DNA of 64,000 nucleotides from Zeugodacus cucurbitae (GCF_028554725.1 NC_071669.1:11494501-11558500), one strand, 5' to 3'; numbered from the stretch's first letter, positions 11,286-25,239 are shown. A program made the numbers and translations. The notes: generated from the sequence alone by a model not told the origin.

Positions 11286-14193
11286 TAGATAATGACCTAT
11301 GGTCTGTGATTACTAAGGGAAAATTATGCTATCCTCGGTTACCTTTATTTCCAAACTGATGTGGTGATCTGAAAGGATGATCGTCACTTTGAGAGCAGTG
11401 GAAACGAATGATGAAATGATGAATATGATCTCTCTTTCTTATACTAAAAATGTGTAATTTTTGAACCAAATATCATTTTTTACACCTGTCAGAATCTATA
11501 TTACTCCATTATTATTTAAATAACAAGCACATTAGTCATAAACTGTGTCTTCAACCTGAATTAACCAAACTATGAACACGCCTAAACTACCAACTGCAGC
11601 GCAATAATAATTACTCACCTGGCAATAATATACACTTATAATTACTCAGCTGTATATTTTTGTGCGAATTTCTCATATCTAAATGCAATTTCCGTTGACA
11701 AATTGACCGGTCGAACAGCATTTTAGTCATACACAATCACTGGCCAGCTAACAACAACGCGCTTTGGCTCATTTGCAAATCAACTTTTTTTTTTCAAAAC
11801 CATCCCAAACCGCAATTTATTGTTATGTAATAATTATATTGAGTATTTATGAGTTGGTGATGCATCAGTCGTCGGTGAGCGGGCATTTCAATTTGCCACT
11901 TCATCATCGTTGCACTCATTAGCATTTTGCTACTTCATTATTATGTTGTTGTTTACTGTATTCTAGTGTTTTTTTTATTGTTATTACCACTGTTCATCAT
12001 CAACGTTGCACTCATCCATCATCATTAGCAGTAAAATGCTATCAGCAGCCTGACCATCTCGTTGACCAATGCCACTATTTGCCATTTGTAGCGTGTTGTT
12101 GTTGCTGACTTTTTTGTTGCTGTTTTTTATTGTTGTCAGCATCTTCTAGCTGATACCTAAATGTACTGTTATTTGAACGTCATTTCCTTCCCACCATTTC
12201 GTTTTGCGCACGCGTGACTCTCTTTAAATTCGCATTATATTTTATTGCCACTCGGTGCGGCAACAACTCGGCTCGTTCGTATTTTGCCAGCAGTTGCATC
12301 GCCTGTTCGCTGCTACCATAACTTTTTGTTATGCATTTTATTGCTGTTTATTATTATTACGTACATATATATTTTTTTCTTCTTCTAATCTTATCTGTTG
12401 CGCGTTTTAGCCAATTGGCCAGCGCTGGAGCTGCTGCACGTCCTCGAGTCTCAATTCCCGTTTGTTTGTATATGCGCCTGTGCAACAGTTGCCTGCCAGC
12501 CTGCGCTGTGTTGCGTGGCGTGTCTGATTAATAAAAATTTACCGCAATCTGCCTCAAACGGAGGCTAGCGTTAGAGCCAAGCCAACGGTTGTTTTCCCTT
12601 TCTGGTTCGAGTGGCAAAGCGCACGAGATGAAGTTCTGTTAGCTGCAGAGTAGATGAGGTGGAAGCGAGTGATAAAGTAGAAAACTAACTTCGCCTTGTG
12701 ACTCCAGACACTGCCGTTATGCAGTCAGACAGGCGCTGGTGCTGCCACAGTTGTTTTTCTGTTATTGCTTTATGGCCAAAAGTGACAGCAGTTGCAGCAT
12801 TCACTACTTGTCCATTCAGCTGTCCATGCGCAAGGCGCGACTAAGTGGTGAGTGTGTGCGCCTGCGCGTCGAGAACGTCAGTTAGTCGCAGAGCCAACTA
12901 AGTAACCGTAAGCCTCAACTATGCGCATATGTGTTGCAAATGCGCACTGCCACTCGGTTCTTGTGAGACCATCTAGTCTACCCGTGTCCGCAACTCTGCG
13001 CTGGACTCCAACTAACTCGATATAACACACTGACTTGCCTGTTCTTCGCGCCTATGCCAGTGCCAATTTAAAATGTATGCTTGCAATGCGTGTCGACTAC
13101 CCGACAACGTTCCGCTCAAGCCTCTGCCGCTTACATTCCCAGCTCAGCGCTACCTTCATCTCTCATCTCCGGCGCATTGTGGCCTCTTAGCCATTGGCAA
13201 CTACCGTACACGCAGCGACATTCTTCCACTTTGTGCTGCGCGCGCCTGCTTATTCAGATCTTCGTGTCGTCAGCCGCCGCGTCGTTGTGGCGTGTTGCGT
13301 GCCGTGGATGCATATCTTCCGCGTGTACGCATTTAATTCAACGCACTTGGTCAACTAACGCATAAATACAAAAACAGCAAAAAAATCGTTAAACCTCGTA
13401 CAAATGTATGCATTCTCCACTTGTTGCGCTTCTCACAGGCGCGCATGCGCGTCCACACTTTGCCTCTTTCAGCGCTGCGCCGCGTTTCTTATGCTGCACG
13501 CTAAAAGTCACCAGTCTTTCTTTATTTTCGCAACTATCGCAGTTGTTGTCGTTGTTGTTGCTGTTGCGCATGCGCAGTTAATCAATTATAACGACTCTTG
13601 ATTTCCTTCCTGATCTAGATCAAGATTTCAAACGCGAGATTGCAGTGTGTTGCGGTTCACTTTGCTGTACTTCTCCGCTGTTGTTTTTGTTTGGTTGCAT
13701 CTTCGCTGGCATTGTTTTTGTATTTACAGTTTTAGAATTGCGTTAAGTGTTGGCTGATTTAATCTTCTTTTTCGCATCTTTTTTCTCTTTTTTTGTTTAC
13801 TTGGCTTGTTTTTCTTACGCGTTCGTATTCTTCTTGCATTAGTCTCAACACGTTTTGTCTTCATTGGCCTCTAGTTGCGCCTACATTGTGATTTTTAAAC
13901 TATTAAGTCATTCAATTAAATTGCATTAATGACTATCCTCATCTCGCAGGCAGCAATTATAGTCTCTCAGCAGTCGTTTTGTTCTGATTTTTAGTTGTTG
14001 CTGAGGGTGATATGTTCTGGGGGTTCTGGAGAGAACTGACAGGTGTTACATATGTAGATTAGGTTTAACTACATTGGATTTGTTACAGTCGGGTCTTTGC
14101 AAAAATTACTCGGGTCTCTCGAATAAATTTATTTCAGCGTCTATGATAAGTGAAGAGTTCGGTTCCAAAACTCTGCAGAGAGTGACGTATGTC
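11286..14193. other. Noncoding stretch with a GC-richer block at about 12150-13640
   Basis: The block contains GCGC, TGCGC and GTTGCTG words and several open frames below 100 codons on both strands (for example 12331-12531 and 13073-13365). None has recognisable similarity or a convincing splice pair. It could be conserved regulatory DNA. Confidence 0.45.
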
Positions 14194-14360
14194 TCTATTT
14201 ATAGGGCCATCACTTGTTGTGGTTCGTCTTTACATCGAATGAAATCAATATACAGGACTCATGAAATGTTTACGTAAGTCTCGTAGAACCTTCTAACATT
14301 CTATTTATAGGTCCATCACTTGTTGTGGGCTGTCTTTTTCATCGACTGACATCAACATAT
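14194..14360. repeat. Two-copy tandem repeat, period 106 bp
   Basis: TCTATTTATAGG-CCATCACTTGTTGTGG starts at 14194 and recurs at 14300. In both copies it is followed by a diverged CATCGA(A/C)TGA(A/C)ATCAA segment. Confidence 0.8.
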
Positions 14361-17300
14361 ATTTCGGGTTACCCTTCTTCGTACTCCTGAAGGGTGGCTC
14401 TGCTTCAAGTAGATGATCGCATATAATTTTCAACAATCCAAAATTTATATTCTTAAATAATTTTCTACGAAATCTTCTCTCCTAGTTGTTTTGTGTTTAA
14501 ATTCTCTAAATTCCAGTCAACCATCCGCTTAAATAACGAAATTTCATTAACCGGTTGAGAATTACAGAAAATTCTTTTAACACCTAAATGTAGGCAACGA
14601 TTTAAGCAATTTTACCACCATTGACACTGTAGCCGTATGCATGTAAGAGCTACATTGCTTTGAGATGCTTTCAGTAATAAATTGTCTAGAACTTATTCGA
14701 CTTCAACGCCACCAAATTCTTCAACACTACCAAATATGCTTATTAAGCGCATATAATTCAAAAATTTCTCCTGCAACAAATCACAATTCTGTTTGAAAGC
14801 AAATCACTCACACTCACGCGCGCAATTAAATTCACCACAGGCTACCGGAAGGCCAGCCAGACGCCAGCGCCTTCTACCCATTTAAAGTCGAAAATATTAT
14901 GCGCTTGACCAACTTACACATATTTGATAATTTCCAACGATTTTACAGTTTTTCACAACTCAACAGTTATTTATTCATTTTTTACGTCGCATTTTTGTGC
15001 ATATTTTCCATATGCCACACTTAAGGACTTAACAATATCTGCCAAGGTACCTATGTGAGTCTACATACGTTGAATTTCCATATTTGCGCCACTATTCCCT
15101 GCAGAACGGCCGTAATTCATTGCATTTTGTTGTCGTCCCCTTTTTTCCCCGACTTTGCATACATAAATTTTCGTTCATTTTCTCAGCAGCGCTCATAAAT
15201 CTTTGGCAACAAACCGCGAGTAGTAGTTGGGCTCACATAATTCCTTTGGCGCATGCGCTTTGGTTAGATGACGTCGGCCGTGACCTACCTTTGTTTCGGC
15301 GCTGGTTTCTGTTTTTGTTTTTGAGCGATGTGATTTATTTTTGGACTGCCTAAGCATATGGGTTAAAGGAAAAGAGGAAAATGAGTTATCCAAAAATGAT
15401 GTGAGTGAAAAATTGCGCATTGATTTAAATGTATATGGAAATATATGAATATGGGCGTTCAGTATGGAAGTATCTTGAAGGCTTAGTAGCTTGGTCTAAA
15501 TTATTCCTATGAAATGTCTTACTTATTTTACAATTTTTAGTCGGTCAGTTCTGATAAACACACTCCTTGAGGAAATAATTGACTATGCTTGCATTTCGGT
15601 GGAAAAGTTCATTTTTTCTTCGAGATCTCTCCTTCCTTATTTGATCATAAAACATATTTTTGAAAATAATAAGTACCATATCTGGTTCCCGCAAAGAAAT
15701 CTCATAGAATTTACAAGGATAGACATAATTGAAGCTCTAAGCTCACGACTTTTTCTTAGCTTCCAAATATTTTCTCACGGGTAGTTATCTGCGGATGATT
15801 CAGTGCTATCCCAAATTGTGGCTTCTTCAAAAGTATTATGCAGGTTTGGACAAAGCTGAGCGCGGTCTACTATCAGGATTTTCTTGTACCGTTATTTTAA
15901 TCTTTGCTGGAACTCTCATCCTCTAAAATCAATGGTGTAATCTAAAGCACAGTACCTCGACCTCTGATGATAAAGGACAAGCTGTAAAGGTTATTAAAAA
16001 CAATTACTCTACCAGGTTCCACTCAGTCAAACGCTGATTTCAATTCTGATGTTTACGAAGTATTTCAGAAACACCCATAACCTCAAAATATATATTCATA
16101 TTAAATTTTGGTTTGCTTTATCCAAGTCCAAGTCCAAGTGCTGTAAAATCTGTATGTAATTTAATTAAACTTCATATAAGGGCTTGTAATTCTCAACAAG
16201 TTTATTAATAGCTCTCTCAAATAGCATATACCCATTTCAATGTTCTCAAAGTTCTGTAGAGGAGTGAAAAGAGACTTCAAGGGTTCTGAGATCTGGAACT
16301 TCACTGGTTAGTGTTTGATTCGATGGCTTACTGAAGATTAGTCCATATGAAGACTCATAACCATATAAAGACTTCTAACCAAAAATTAGATAAGAAATAC
16401 TGTTCTAAATTTCGACCGCTCATTTAACTTCTGAGAACCCGAGCTTTCGGAGAGTTAGAATTGTTTAAGCTTTACCGAAAAAGCAAAGAAGACTTAATAT
16501 ATACAAATTGTCAAAATAAGGGACGATGCGGAAGTATCGCGAACATCGCCTATTGACTGAACAAAGTTGGGCGGATGAAAAGACTACAACTAAATTCAAC
16601 ATGTGACTACATATATGTTGGCTAACATGCATATAGCATAGCTAATAAGACGTTCAAAACTAAATATATCTATAGAATATAGTATACCATATATATATAT
16701 AAACATCGTGTATGGCAAAAATCTCATTGGCACGACTTTGAACTTGGCGCATTTGGAAGACAGTAACCGCAGTCGACTTAGCACCTACATATACACAGGC
16801 AGAAATATATTTTGTTTGCTGTTATAGTGCCGACTCACACACAACAACAACAATGCAAAGCGCACCGGCGAAAAACGCCGGCACAAATGGCAACCGCAAC
16901 GAATTCGCCAAACTTTATAGCGGCAACGACGATGATGACGACAAATTGCGCGCGGCGACTAAAGCGCTGCCATTCGTAGCCGGTCTAAGGTGTATACTAG
17001 GCGCTGTAGCATGCAAAATTGAGACAACAGCCAGTAAGGCGCGCGCCTTGACTGCCGCGTTGTGGTTTGTGTGTTGAGCGGCGCGGTAGAGCGCATGTGC
17101 ATATAGTGGTTTCCAGTGCGCGCGCTCACTGTATAATGAGACAGGCAGGCGCGCGGTGGAGTTGTGCAGGGAATGGTGTATCGTAACTGCATGCGCACTG
17201 CCTCCACAACCGTGCGCTCCCGCACTTATATGCCCATACATGTGCTTTATGGGCGACCCAAAATTGTGGCTGGGCATTTGGCAGCGCATAAAAATCTTCG

Positions 17301-18959
17301 AATGCGCCAGCGTCGCGTTGAGACTTAAATAAAATATGCTTTTTTCGGATAATCTGGTATTTTTTTGGCATGGAAATTTTAGCCAGCTTCCTCTACGTGT
17401 GTCGTTTGTTAGCGCGGCTGTCCCTTATAGCGACGGTTGCATAAAGAATTGCTTACACTCGTAACCCAAAATCATTGTAGCCACTGTTGGGAGTTGCATC
17501 CTTCTAACCACCTCAACAGCCACATCGACGACTGGCCAACCATTTATTTTCCACACTTACCGCATTTAGTAGCTTTTTAGGTCGACTGCCATGTCTAATA
17601 TCTATTTCTCCTTACAATCATTTGTTTATTTCCACTTTTGACTTCGCTTTACAACATTTATTCTTTTATTTTTTTCTCTTGCGGTGGCCAACATTAACGC
17701 CTGCCGTTCGTGCCACACAGTCGACCGCAACCTAAAGAAGGCTGTCTCAGCTTCTGCTGCTGTTGCTACTTCCACGCTTTTTTCTGGGTTAATTTAAATT
17801 TGTTGTTGTTGTAATCAAAAGTAAAAATGATTATCACTTCTTCGTGCCTTGCGTGTCTGTATCCGCGACCACGCTGCTACGTACGCGTTGCTTACTTCGC
17901 TGGGTCAGTCAGCGCAACCATGCGCTCCTACAATTCCTTATTCCATAGCAAATATAGCTGCTGTTATTGTTGTAATTTCCATGTAGCATTAAATTCACTC
18001 GCATAGTCGAGAAATGATTTACATGTCCCAATTTTTGTCAGTAATTTGCCGGCTTCTTCTTCTTCTTCTGCCTGGTTTTACACGGTCGAGCCTTCATGGC
18101 TGTGCCTTCCACTTTTCCTGGTAATTTTTTAGACTTTTTCGTTTTTTGGTTGTGTTTTTGCTTTTGATTGCCTTAATTTGCCTAGAAGTTAGTTCGAGGT
18201 CAGCAGGCATCTTCTTGATTTCGGTGAGAATTTTCCAGTCTAGGTCAGCGTTGCATTCTATGGCAATTATCGAAAATTTGCGCTTTTATGATTTATTTTA
18301 CTTTTGAGACTTTTATTCGTCGGCAATTTCTCCATATTTTATGGTTGACAAATTTGTTGACCTAAAAATGGCGTTACTTAAGTGCTGATTTATGATTTCT
18401 TTTTTTGATTTTGACATGGAGAATATTAATCTTTTACTTTGAGTTGACAGGTCCTGAGTTTAGTAGGGTTTCCATGGAGCTTTTTCTTTTAGAAACTCAT
18501 ATATTTTACAAAGCTATGCCAGTTAGAAACCCAAGTGCAATAGAACACGCCATTCCACATTCAGTGAGGACTCTTGTTTAACCAAGACATTAAGGAGCTC
18601 GTATTGAGTTTGGATTTTATGAAGAATTAATAAGAAATACAGAAAAAGTACAAGGCCGTTAGAACGATTTTGTTGGCTTTGGATCTGAAACGACTCTGTT
18701 GTGAAACGATTCCGAAGCTCCTTCCCAACGAGGATATCTCCAGTAGATAAATACGTCAATACATATCATTCAATTATCTAGACCGCACATTCTCTCTTTC
18801 GCCTCTTTTCGATTGCGAGAATTGTATTAAAGTTAATGTCTTGGAACAGCAATGAAATCTGGTACCGAAAACTAACACGAAACATATTTATCTTAAATCA
18901 AAGAACTCACTAATTTTATTTAATTTGCTGATTTTTATAAAAACATTTAACCTTTTTAA
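14361..18959. other. Noncoding stretch with a GC-rich block at about 16840-17300
   Basis: No recognised gene. The block at 16840-17300 is rich in GCGC and CAAC. It holds a 74-codon plus-strand frame (16853-17077) with a good ATG context and overlapping minus-strand frames; none is recognised. The rest is AT-rich, with pyrimidine-rich patches near 17530-18130. Confidence 0.45.
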
Positions 18960-18998
18960 TGAAACCCTATATTTATCTTCTCTTTGCAGGTATGTACA
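18960..18998 (+). other. Recursive splice site 1 (zero-length exon)
   Basis: A pyrimidine-rich run ends in CTCTTTGCAG at 18989 and is joined directly to the donor GTATGTAC from 18990. This is the arrangement of fly ratchet points: acceptor and donor share one position, so splicing to it regenerates a new 5' splice site. It lies 9.4 kb downstream of the candidate exon-1 donor. A branch-like CTAAT occurs at about 18911. The 12-mer TCTTTGCAGGTA is shared with the other two sites on this strand. Confidence 0.65.
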
Positions 18999-19199
18999 TG
19001 ATTATTTGTTCTCAGATCTTATGATACAAGGTAATTTATTTATGTTAAGTATAGATTAGATTTTGATAGAGATCTTAAGATAATAGTAGAAATATTCGTA
19101 TTATTTCTCGAAACTCCCGACATGTCTCCGAACCGAAAGATGAGAACATATAAACTTTATACGCATAGGTTCCCACTGGACGTGCGAGCTCACTTTGAA

Positions 19200-19600
19200 T
19201 ACCACTTTGACCTCTTCCAGCTTGATTTACAAAAACTTTGAAAATTTCTTGGGTTTGGTCTCTAAATCATCTGGGTTTCGATGGAGTTTTCACTGGCAAA
19301 ACTCAGAATGCCAAGGATTTCAACTTATTTCAGAGATGTTCCAAGTAAGAAACCGTCTTCTTCAATTCGGCTTAGCTCCTTCTCTAGTGCTGTCTTCACC
19401 CATCGACCTGTTCCAGCTTGATTTACAAAAACTTTGAAAATTTGTTGGGTTTGGTCTCTAAATCATCTGGGGTTCGATGGAGTTTTTACTGGCAAAACCT
19501 AAATGCCAAGGTTTTCAATTCTACATTAGCCAATTTAGAGATGATCCATGTAAAAAATCGTCATCTTCAATACGGCTTAGATCCTCCCAGGTTAGGTTCC
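19200..19600. repeat. Imperfect two-copy tandem repeat, period about 196 bp
   Basis: TCCAGCTTGATTTACAAAAA begins at 19216 and again at 19412. Both copies continue through similar GGTCTCTAAATCATCTGG and GATGGAGTTTT words. The duplicated open frames at 19195-19437 and 19418-19663 result from this repeat. No protein family is recognised. Confidence 0.85.
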
Positions 19601-21304
19601 CAAAAAAACCGATTCTGTATTTATCAGCAAATCTATCCTTCAGTTTGTTATGAAGCATACTAGAAGATATTGATGAAAGATCTAGGATTGGCCTTATCAA
19701 GCCTCTGGAAAAGATCGAACGTTATCGGTCCAAGATCCGACACTATCGAAGAGCAAGTGTTCAGATCCACAACTCCAATTGCTTATAGTGCCTTCATAAG
19801 TAAGCCAGACCTCAGCATAACCTCAAAATTTTTAATTTTTAGTCGATCACCATAAGTTACATACTAAAATTCTCGGAAACACTTCTGAACCACGAACTTT
19901 AACCTATGACTTGCTCTTCCAACAAACTCAACAAACACCCAGTTGCTGTTGATATTTTCCCACCAACAGTCAATCACGTTCAGAATATTGAGCACAATCG
20001 CAGCCACACAAAGCTTAAAGTGCTGACACATGAGCTATAAATATGTCAAATGTCGAAAAAAAGGAGAGTAGAAGTAAGAAGCGCAATGCGGGGAATTACA
20101 ACGGCCGCTAACCCTATGGGGCCTGTGCAGACAAAACGCAAACAGTAGTCACAAAAGGAGAGACAATAAATGGCAGATAATAAATTAAAAGCAAAGCAAG
20201 AAACGCGCGCAAACGTCGCGCAATGAAATGACGAGTGCGACGCCAAAGTGAGCGGCAAGTAAAATATGAAGGGAGACGTTGAGCTAAACGAAGTTATGAA
20301 GCAGTCTGCGGCCGTTGGCAGCGCGCGCCGCTTCCTAACCGCGCGCTCTACGCGCCGCGCCCTTTGTTACACTAATCCGCGCGGCTCACAGTAGCGACAG
20401 CAGCCGCCCCACAACACCGCTTAGTTATGACAATAAAAGATTAGATGAAAAAGCAACAATAACAATTGTAATAAAAATAATACTAATAATAGCAAATACG
20501 ATTATCATAATGAAAGAGCGTTGTTCATCACAGCAAAGCGGCAGCGCGGATGATGGAAAAACTCAAATCAACGAACGCAGCGAAATGAGCGCGCTACTGT
20601 AAGCCGCGCGCGCGCACAATCAAAGCAATGAATTGTTATTTTTCTTTCTACACTCCAACTTGTTGTTGTAGTTAATTTATTATTACGAAAGCGCGCTTTT
20701 ATGTAAGCAATCAAGTACCCTGCGGCGCGCGGCGCATTAACGACGCGCAGCCCTAAGGAATCATTAGTTGGTCGCTTGTAAGAGCGCAGGCGGGCACACA
20801 CTCGCGCGCCTTGAACGTTAAAACGTCAAATTGAAAATAATTAAAGGTTAATTTATGGAGAGTGATGTCTGCTAAAACAGCCATAAGCGCTAGCACACAT
20901 ATATGTGCAGAAAAGAGTTGTTTGCAGAAAAAAAGATTGTTGCAAAAAAATAAGCAAATCGCCCAACATCTGAGGCGCACTAAAACAATTGTTAGACCGC
21001 TTAAGTGTTGACTTGTGGGCGGTGTTGCGCATTGGCAAATGAGCGCCTGAGTGATGATGGCGTAACTAAATGACTAGCTGACTGGCTAACTTACGACGCG
21101 CTTCCTTGATGACTTGCTGGAAGTAGTTGCGTTGTGGTAGCGTGTGTGAGTGACAGGTCGCTGCTTAAGGGCGTGATTTTAAGTGCTCGCCTCAAATGTG
21201 TAGATTAGTGGGCTTAAGTGGGCATTTAAATGGGTGTTGGAGAAAATCAATTCGAGAAAATAGTTAAGAATTATATGCAAATTATAATTTGGGAAGTATC
21301 TAAG

Positions 21305-21440
21305 CTCCAATTTTGGGTTGTTGTTGTAGCGTCAGGAGCATTCTCTGAATTAGAGGAAGGACGCCGAATTGACAGCCTTTGGTCGGATAAAAATCAGAGT
21401 GTATTCCGTTTACGAAGACCCGACTGCTGTGAGAATTGTT
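21305..21440 (+). repeat. Degraded copy of a widespread dipteran dispersed repeat
   Basis: The text from TTGTTGTTGTAGC through GACAGCCTTTGGTCGGATAAAA to CGAAGACCCGACTGCTGTGAG resembles a short interspersed sequence that I recall from noncoding DNA of tephritid and muscid flies (core GACAGTCCTTGG-CGGATA, GTAGAACCGACTG). Its element class is unknown to me. The recognition rests on memory and the copy is diverged. Confidence 0.4.
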
Positions 21441-23114
21441 TTGATTTGGGTCCAAGGTATCGACTTAAAGCTTTTTAAGCTCAGTAGCCCATTAATCTCA
21501 GGTTGCTTTAAGAGTACAAAATTTCTATATATGGTATATGCTTCAGCAGATAATATGGCCATTAGATAAGTCCGTGATTAACCTTCGTCGAAAGTTCCCT
21601 ATCTAACACTTGAAGGATGAACAAGAACTCCAAGGAGATCTACTATCAATGGTCTATCTCACCCGATTTTCTTAAGGTTTCTGAGCCTCTCTTAAAATGG
21701 TATTTCAATTGCAGAGAGAATCACTATTGGAAGTTTACGGGATAGGACCTAAGGATCTAGTCATGTGGTATGGTCTAGCATAGGTTCTGTTTGGACTCTC
21801 TCCAGAAGACTTTTCTCTTCACTTTTACTCTTTAAATAAGAAAAAGTTGGCAACACTATCTTTACTGCTCCTTTTGAACAAAGGGGACGATGTTATAGTA
21901 TACGAGATTGCAAAACCTTTTTGATTAAGGTTAGATATCATCTCAAGAGCTCTCACATTAACCGAACCACATCCGTTCAAGTCCGCATACTCACTATGAC
22001 AGCTCTATGGAAGAAGATAAAACTCAGCACTTCTCATTCCGTTGATTAGGGTTGTTAGACCTAGGCGGAAAACCTTTAGAGAATCATTCAGAATTCGGTC
22101 CAACAGCTTTCGAGTGAGCCTGAGAACTTTACCGGTAGAGTTTTGCGCCTCTATTCATTCTTATAGGGATTATTCTTATTTCCTTTTCACCATCTCTTTT
22201 TCCCGATTTCTCCGTCATCGATTATTTTGAGCTTTAAGACCTTTCATAGTCGTATTAAGATCTATTTGCGGAAAACCTCGCTTTCCTTTCTGTCTTCTGT
22301 AATAGTCCATCTTGTAATCCATGTTTAAGCGGGGCCTTCACAAGCACTTTTCTCATTCTATTCTTCACGAAAACCTCCGCAGCAGATGCTCCTCTACCAA
22401 TATTACTACAGTATGTTATTATTTAATAATATGCTTGTCATAAATAACAGCATTGAAATGGCTATATAAAGGCCGGCTGAAAAGCTGGCGAGTGGGAAAG
22501 TTTTGTAGAATGCTGCACACAACAACAATAAATACCAGAATCAAAGCCTAACAAAAACGCTACAACAATGGCTTGCACATGTTCACAAGAAGTGAAAAAC
22601 CGCATACAGCGAAAAAAGGAAGCTTTTGACTAAAGTATGCAGTAGCCGCAATAGAGAACAACAAAAGTCGCTTGTAAATAGTAAAAATGCAAGAATAACC
22701 GCTATGCAATAACTTGTTAGTCAGGAAATCTATATTTGCAAAATTTATATGGTGAAACAGCCGCTTGGCCGACGCAGCAAACAACAAGAACCGCTTTGAT
22801 ATACATACATACAATATACTGGCAGACAGGTGAGCAACAATAATAGTGAATTTATGGACAGTGTTGCTCAAACTTTTTAATTAGCTTGCGTTTGACGTGA
22901 ATGGGGTGAGCATTTACTTTTATGCATAGCGCATCATTGCAATATTTCTCATCTAAGCTAATATATAGTTCTCTGATTCTCTGGTGATTCACGTATCATT
23001 TTTAGTGATAGATGTCCCTTGTTCTGTGATATACGAATGACCTTAAAGTTATAATTTATGATCATCATAATCATCACTTGGCTCTACAGTTTTTTGTGAG
23101 CTTAGGCCTGCTAC

Positions 23115-23249
23115 TCAGTCTTTTGCGGTCACTCTCCAGTTTTCCAGCAGTAGCTTCATAAGATCTTCGTTTAATTCATCCTTCCTTCTTGGTCTTGGCC
23201 TTCCTCTTGCTCTGCCGATGAATGCTTTCGCGTCCATTTCCTTCTCCGT
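23115..23249 (-). pseudogene. LINE (non-LTR retrotransposon) ORF C-terminal remnant
   Basis: Read on the minus strand, this frame gives a Lys/Arg-rich tail with the core GRARGRPRPRRKDELNEDL, then LENWRVTAKD and a stop. The pattern GRPR-x-R-x-D followed by an NW-R-x-A-x-D ending is typical of the C-terminus of many insect LINE reverse transcriptases, including RTE-like elements. Only about 45 codons survive; there is no catalytic RT domain and no start. The upstream (higher-coordinate) sequence has decayed into AT-rich repeats. The family cannot be fixed from the tail alone. Confidence 0.5.
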
Positions 23250-24865
23250 ACTACTATATACGAGTATATTAGGTTCCGGGATCTATGATATTTAGTATGT
23301 AATCTAGTCTAAGATCTAAGTTGTTTATATTCTCTGTTCTGAGGTCCATGATCTGTTCTTATTTCTGATCTATGTCAGATGATATTGCTGCTATTGTATC
23401 TCTTATTATCCTGCGGTCTCTGATTTGATATATTCTATCGTTAACGGATCGTATATTCTACATCTGTTCTCTGAGATGAAGAATCTAAGTTAGGTATTAT
23501 ATTTCATAGGACCTCTTATGTATATTTCATGATATTTTACTTGTAAACTTTCACCGGATATTTATATTCAAACTGTGATCCATGATCTAGAACATATATC
23601 TTATCTTACATATATTATCTGATAAAAGTTGTTCTTGGAATAAGCGATGATCTATAAAAAATAATCTAGGAGGCAGGACTAAAAGTATCTATTCGAAGAT
23701 TTCGAATCTATCATACATAATCTATCGTCTATGATTCATGATCTATGGGTCCTTAAATAGATTCCTTAATGGGGAAGTTATCGAAAAGTTAAGGTAAAAG
23801 GGACTCAACTTCTACCGAGTATTATTTGAGTGAAATGAATGAAAGTGAAAGATCTTCTTAAAGTCGCTGCAGCTGGGTTTTACAAGCATTTCCCCTAAAA
23901 TAAGCTTGTATGGAATGACAGTAACAACCTAACCTCAAACAAGCCTAGAAACAACCTATACAAATCGCAAAACAACAACACCAGTTTTACCAGCAAACTT
24001 GAACTCGAATTCAACAATTGTTACCACAACCGCCACAATGGGCTGGGCAAAACAGCAACAATATTTACATTACAATACAATATAAACAAGATTTCCTGTT
24101 TCACCGCTGATTTCCCAGGGTAAACAAACAAGTCAGCACCGCATGCTGCAAGCAACAAAAGTTGTGCAAATAAGGAGCGCCAACAACAGCAAAGACTGCA
24201 GAACAGTGGGCAGACAGTCAAGGAAAAGCTACACAAGTGTATGGACTTGAAGACTAGCAAACTGTTGCATGCAGCTAGAACACCTACTATACTCTACTAA
24301 ACTCCCATAGATACTTACATACATACAGACACATGTGTGTACTTCGCCACATTTGCCAATATTTGTCCAAAAGCGCGACTGCAAACAAATAATAAAGCAT
24401 TGCGAAAATGAAAAACTGCAAAAACTATATATTAAAAATAAAAAACGAAAAAACTGGTTACTGTCATTGCTGCTGCAACCGTAGAAGAGGAAGCAATATA
24501 ATATATTAAGTACATATAAACCGCAATCGTTATAATAACAAGCGCTTTACAATGCTAGCTAACTGCTGGACAGACGAGCAGACGGGACTGGTTAGTCAAG
24601 CGCAGTGACTACGAGTAAAACGACCACGCACTTTGTGCCGTCGTCACACGATCCGTGACAGTACATATGTACTTAGCTATGTATATTTGTGCATATATGT
24701 AGCTAAATATATGTGTAAGCCTGCAAATAGTAGCGACTTAACTATCCGGTCGATCTGCGTCACAATCTAGCCATGACTACTAGAGTTGCTGCTGGTAAGA
24801 AAATTGCCTTTGTGTCTTCAAACAAAGAATTTTGTATTTAAAGCGAGGTTTGTTAGCAACCGCGA

Positions 24866-25239
24866 AGCTATAACAAAAGTAAGAATAAAAGTTTGAACTG
24901 ATCAGAAAGGGTTCAAAAATTGACAGGATCTCTAGGTGAAACAGTGAGACCAGATGTTAGATTCTGAAGTCGAGATCGTAGGAGAGGAGCTATAATAAAA
25001 GTAAGAATAAGAGTTTAGATTGATCAATCAGGGTTCAAGAAATTGAGAGGATCTCTTGGTGAAACAGTGAGACCAGATGTTAGATTCTGAAGTCGAGATT
25101 GTAGGAGAGGAGCTATAATAAAAGTCTGACTATAAGTTTGGACTGATCAGTCAGGGTTCAAGAAATTGAGAGGAAAACAGTGAGGTGAGGTGAGGTGAAA
25201 CAGTGAGACCAGATGTTAGATTCTGAAGTCGGGATTGTA
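24866..25239. repeat. 122-bp minisatellite, three units, interrupted by a mariner
   Basis: The word AGCTATAA(C/T)AAAAGT starts at 24866, 24988 and 25111. Units share CAGTGAGACCAGATGTTAG and TTCTGAAGTCG. A fourth, partial unit resumes at 26166, after the mariner insertion, so the array was present before the transposon landed. Unit 3 also carries a short GAGGT expansion near 25183-25197. Confidence 0.9.

Larger units (their letters stand above)
19601..24865. other. Noncoding stretch with GC-rich block and degraded repeats
   Basis: A GC-rich, GCGCGC-containing block lies at about 20020-21200. AT-rich text rich in GATCTA/TAGATC words follows (about 23260-23760). Two repeat-derived fragments in it are listed separately (21305-21440 and 23115-23249). 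No host exon seen. Confidence 0.45.

Noticed and set aside
11605..11625. Minus-strand AG/GTGAGT resembling a recursive site (complement of ACTCACCTGG)
   Set aside because: It lacks a pyrimidine tract before the AG and is on the opposite strand to the other sites.
22803..22830. Plus-strand ACAG/GTGAGC, possible extra recursive site
   Set aside because: The upstream sequence is purine-rich and ATAC-rich, with no usable acceptor tract.
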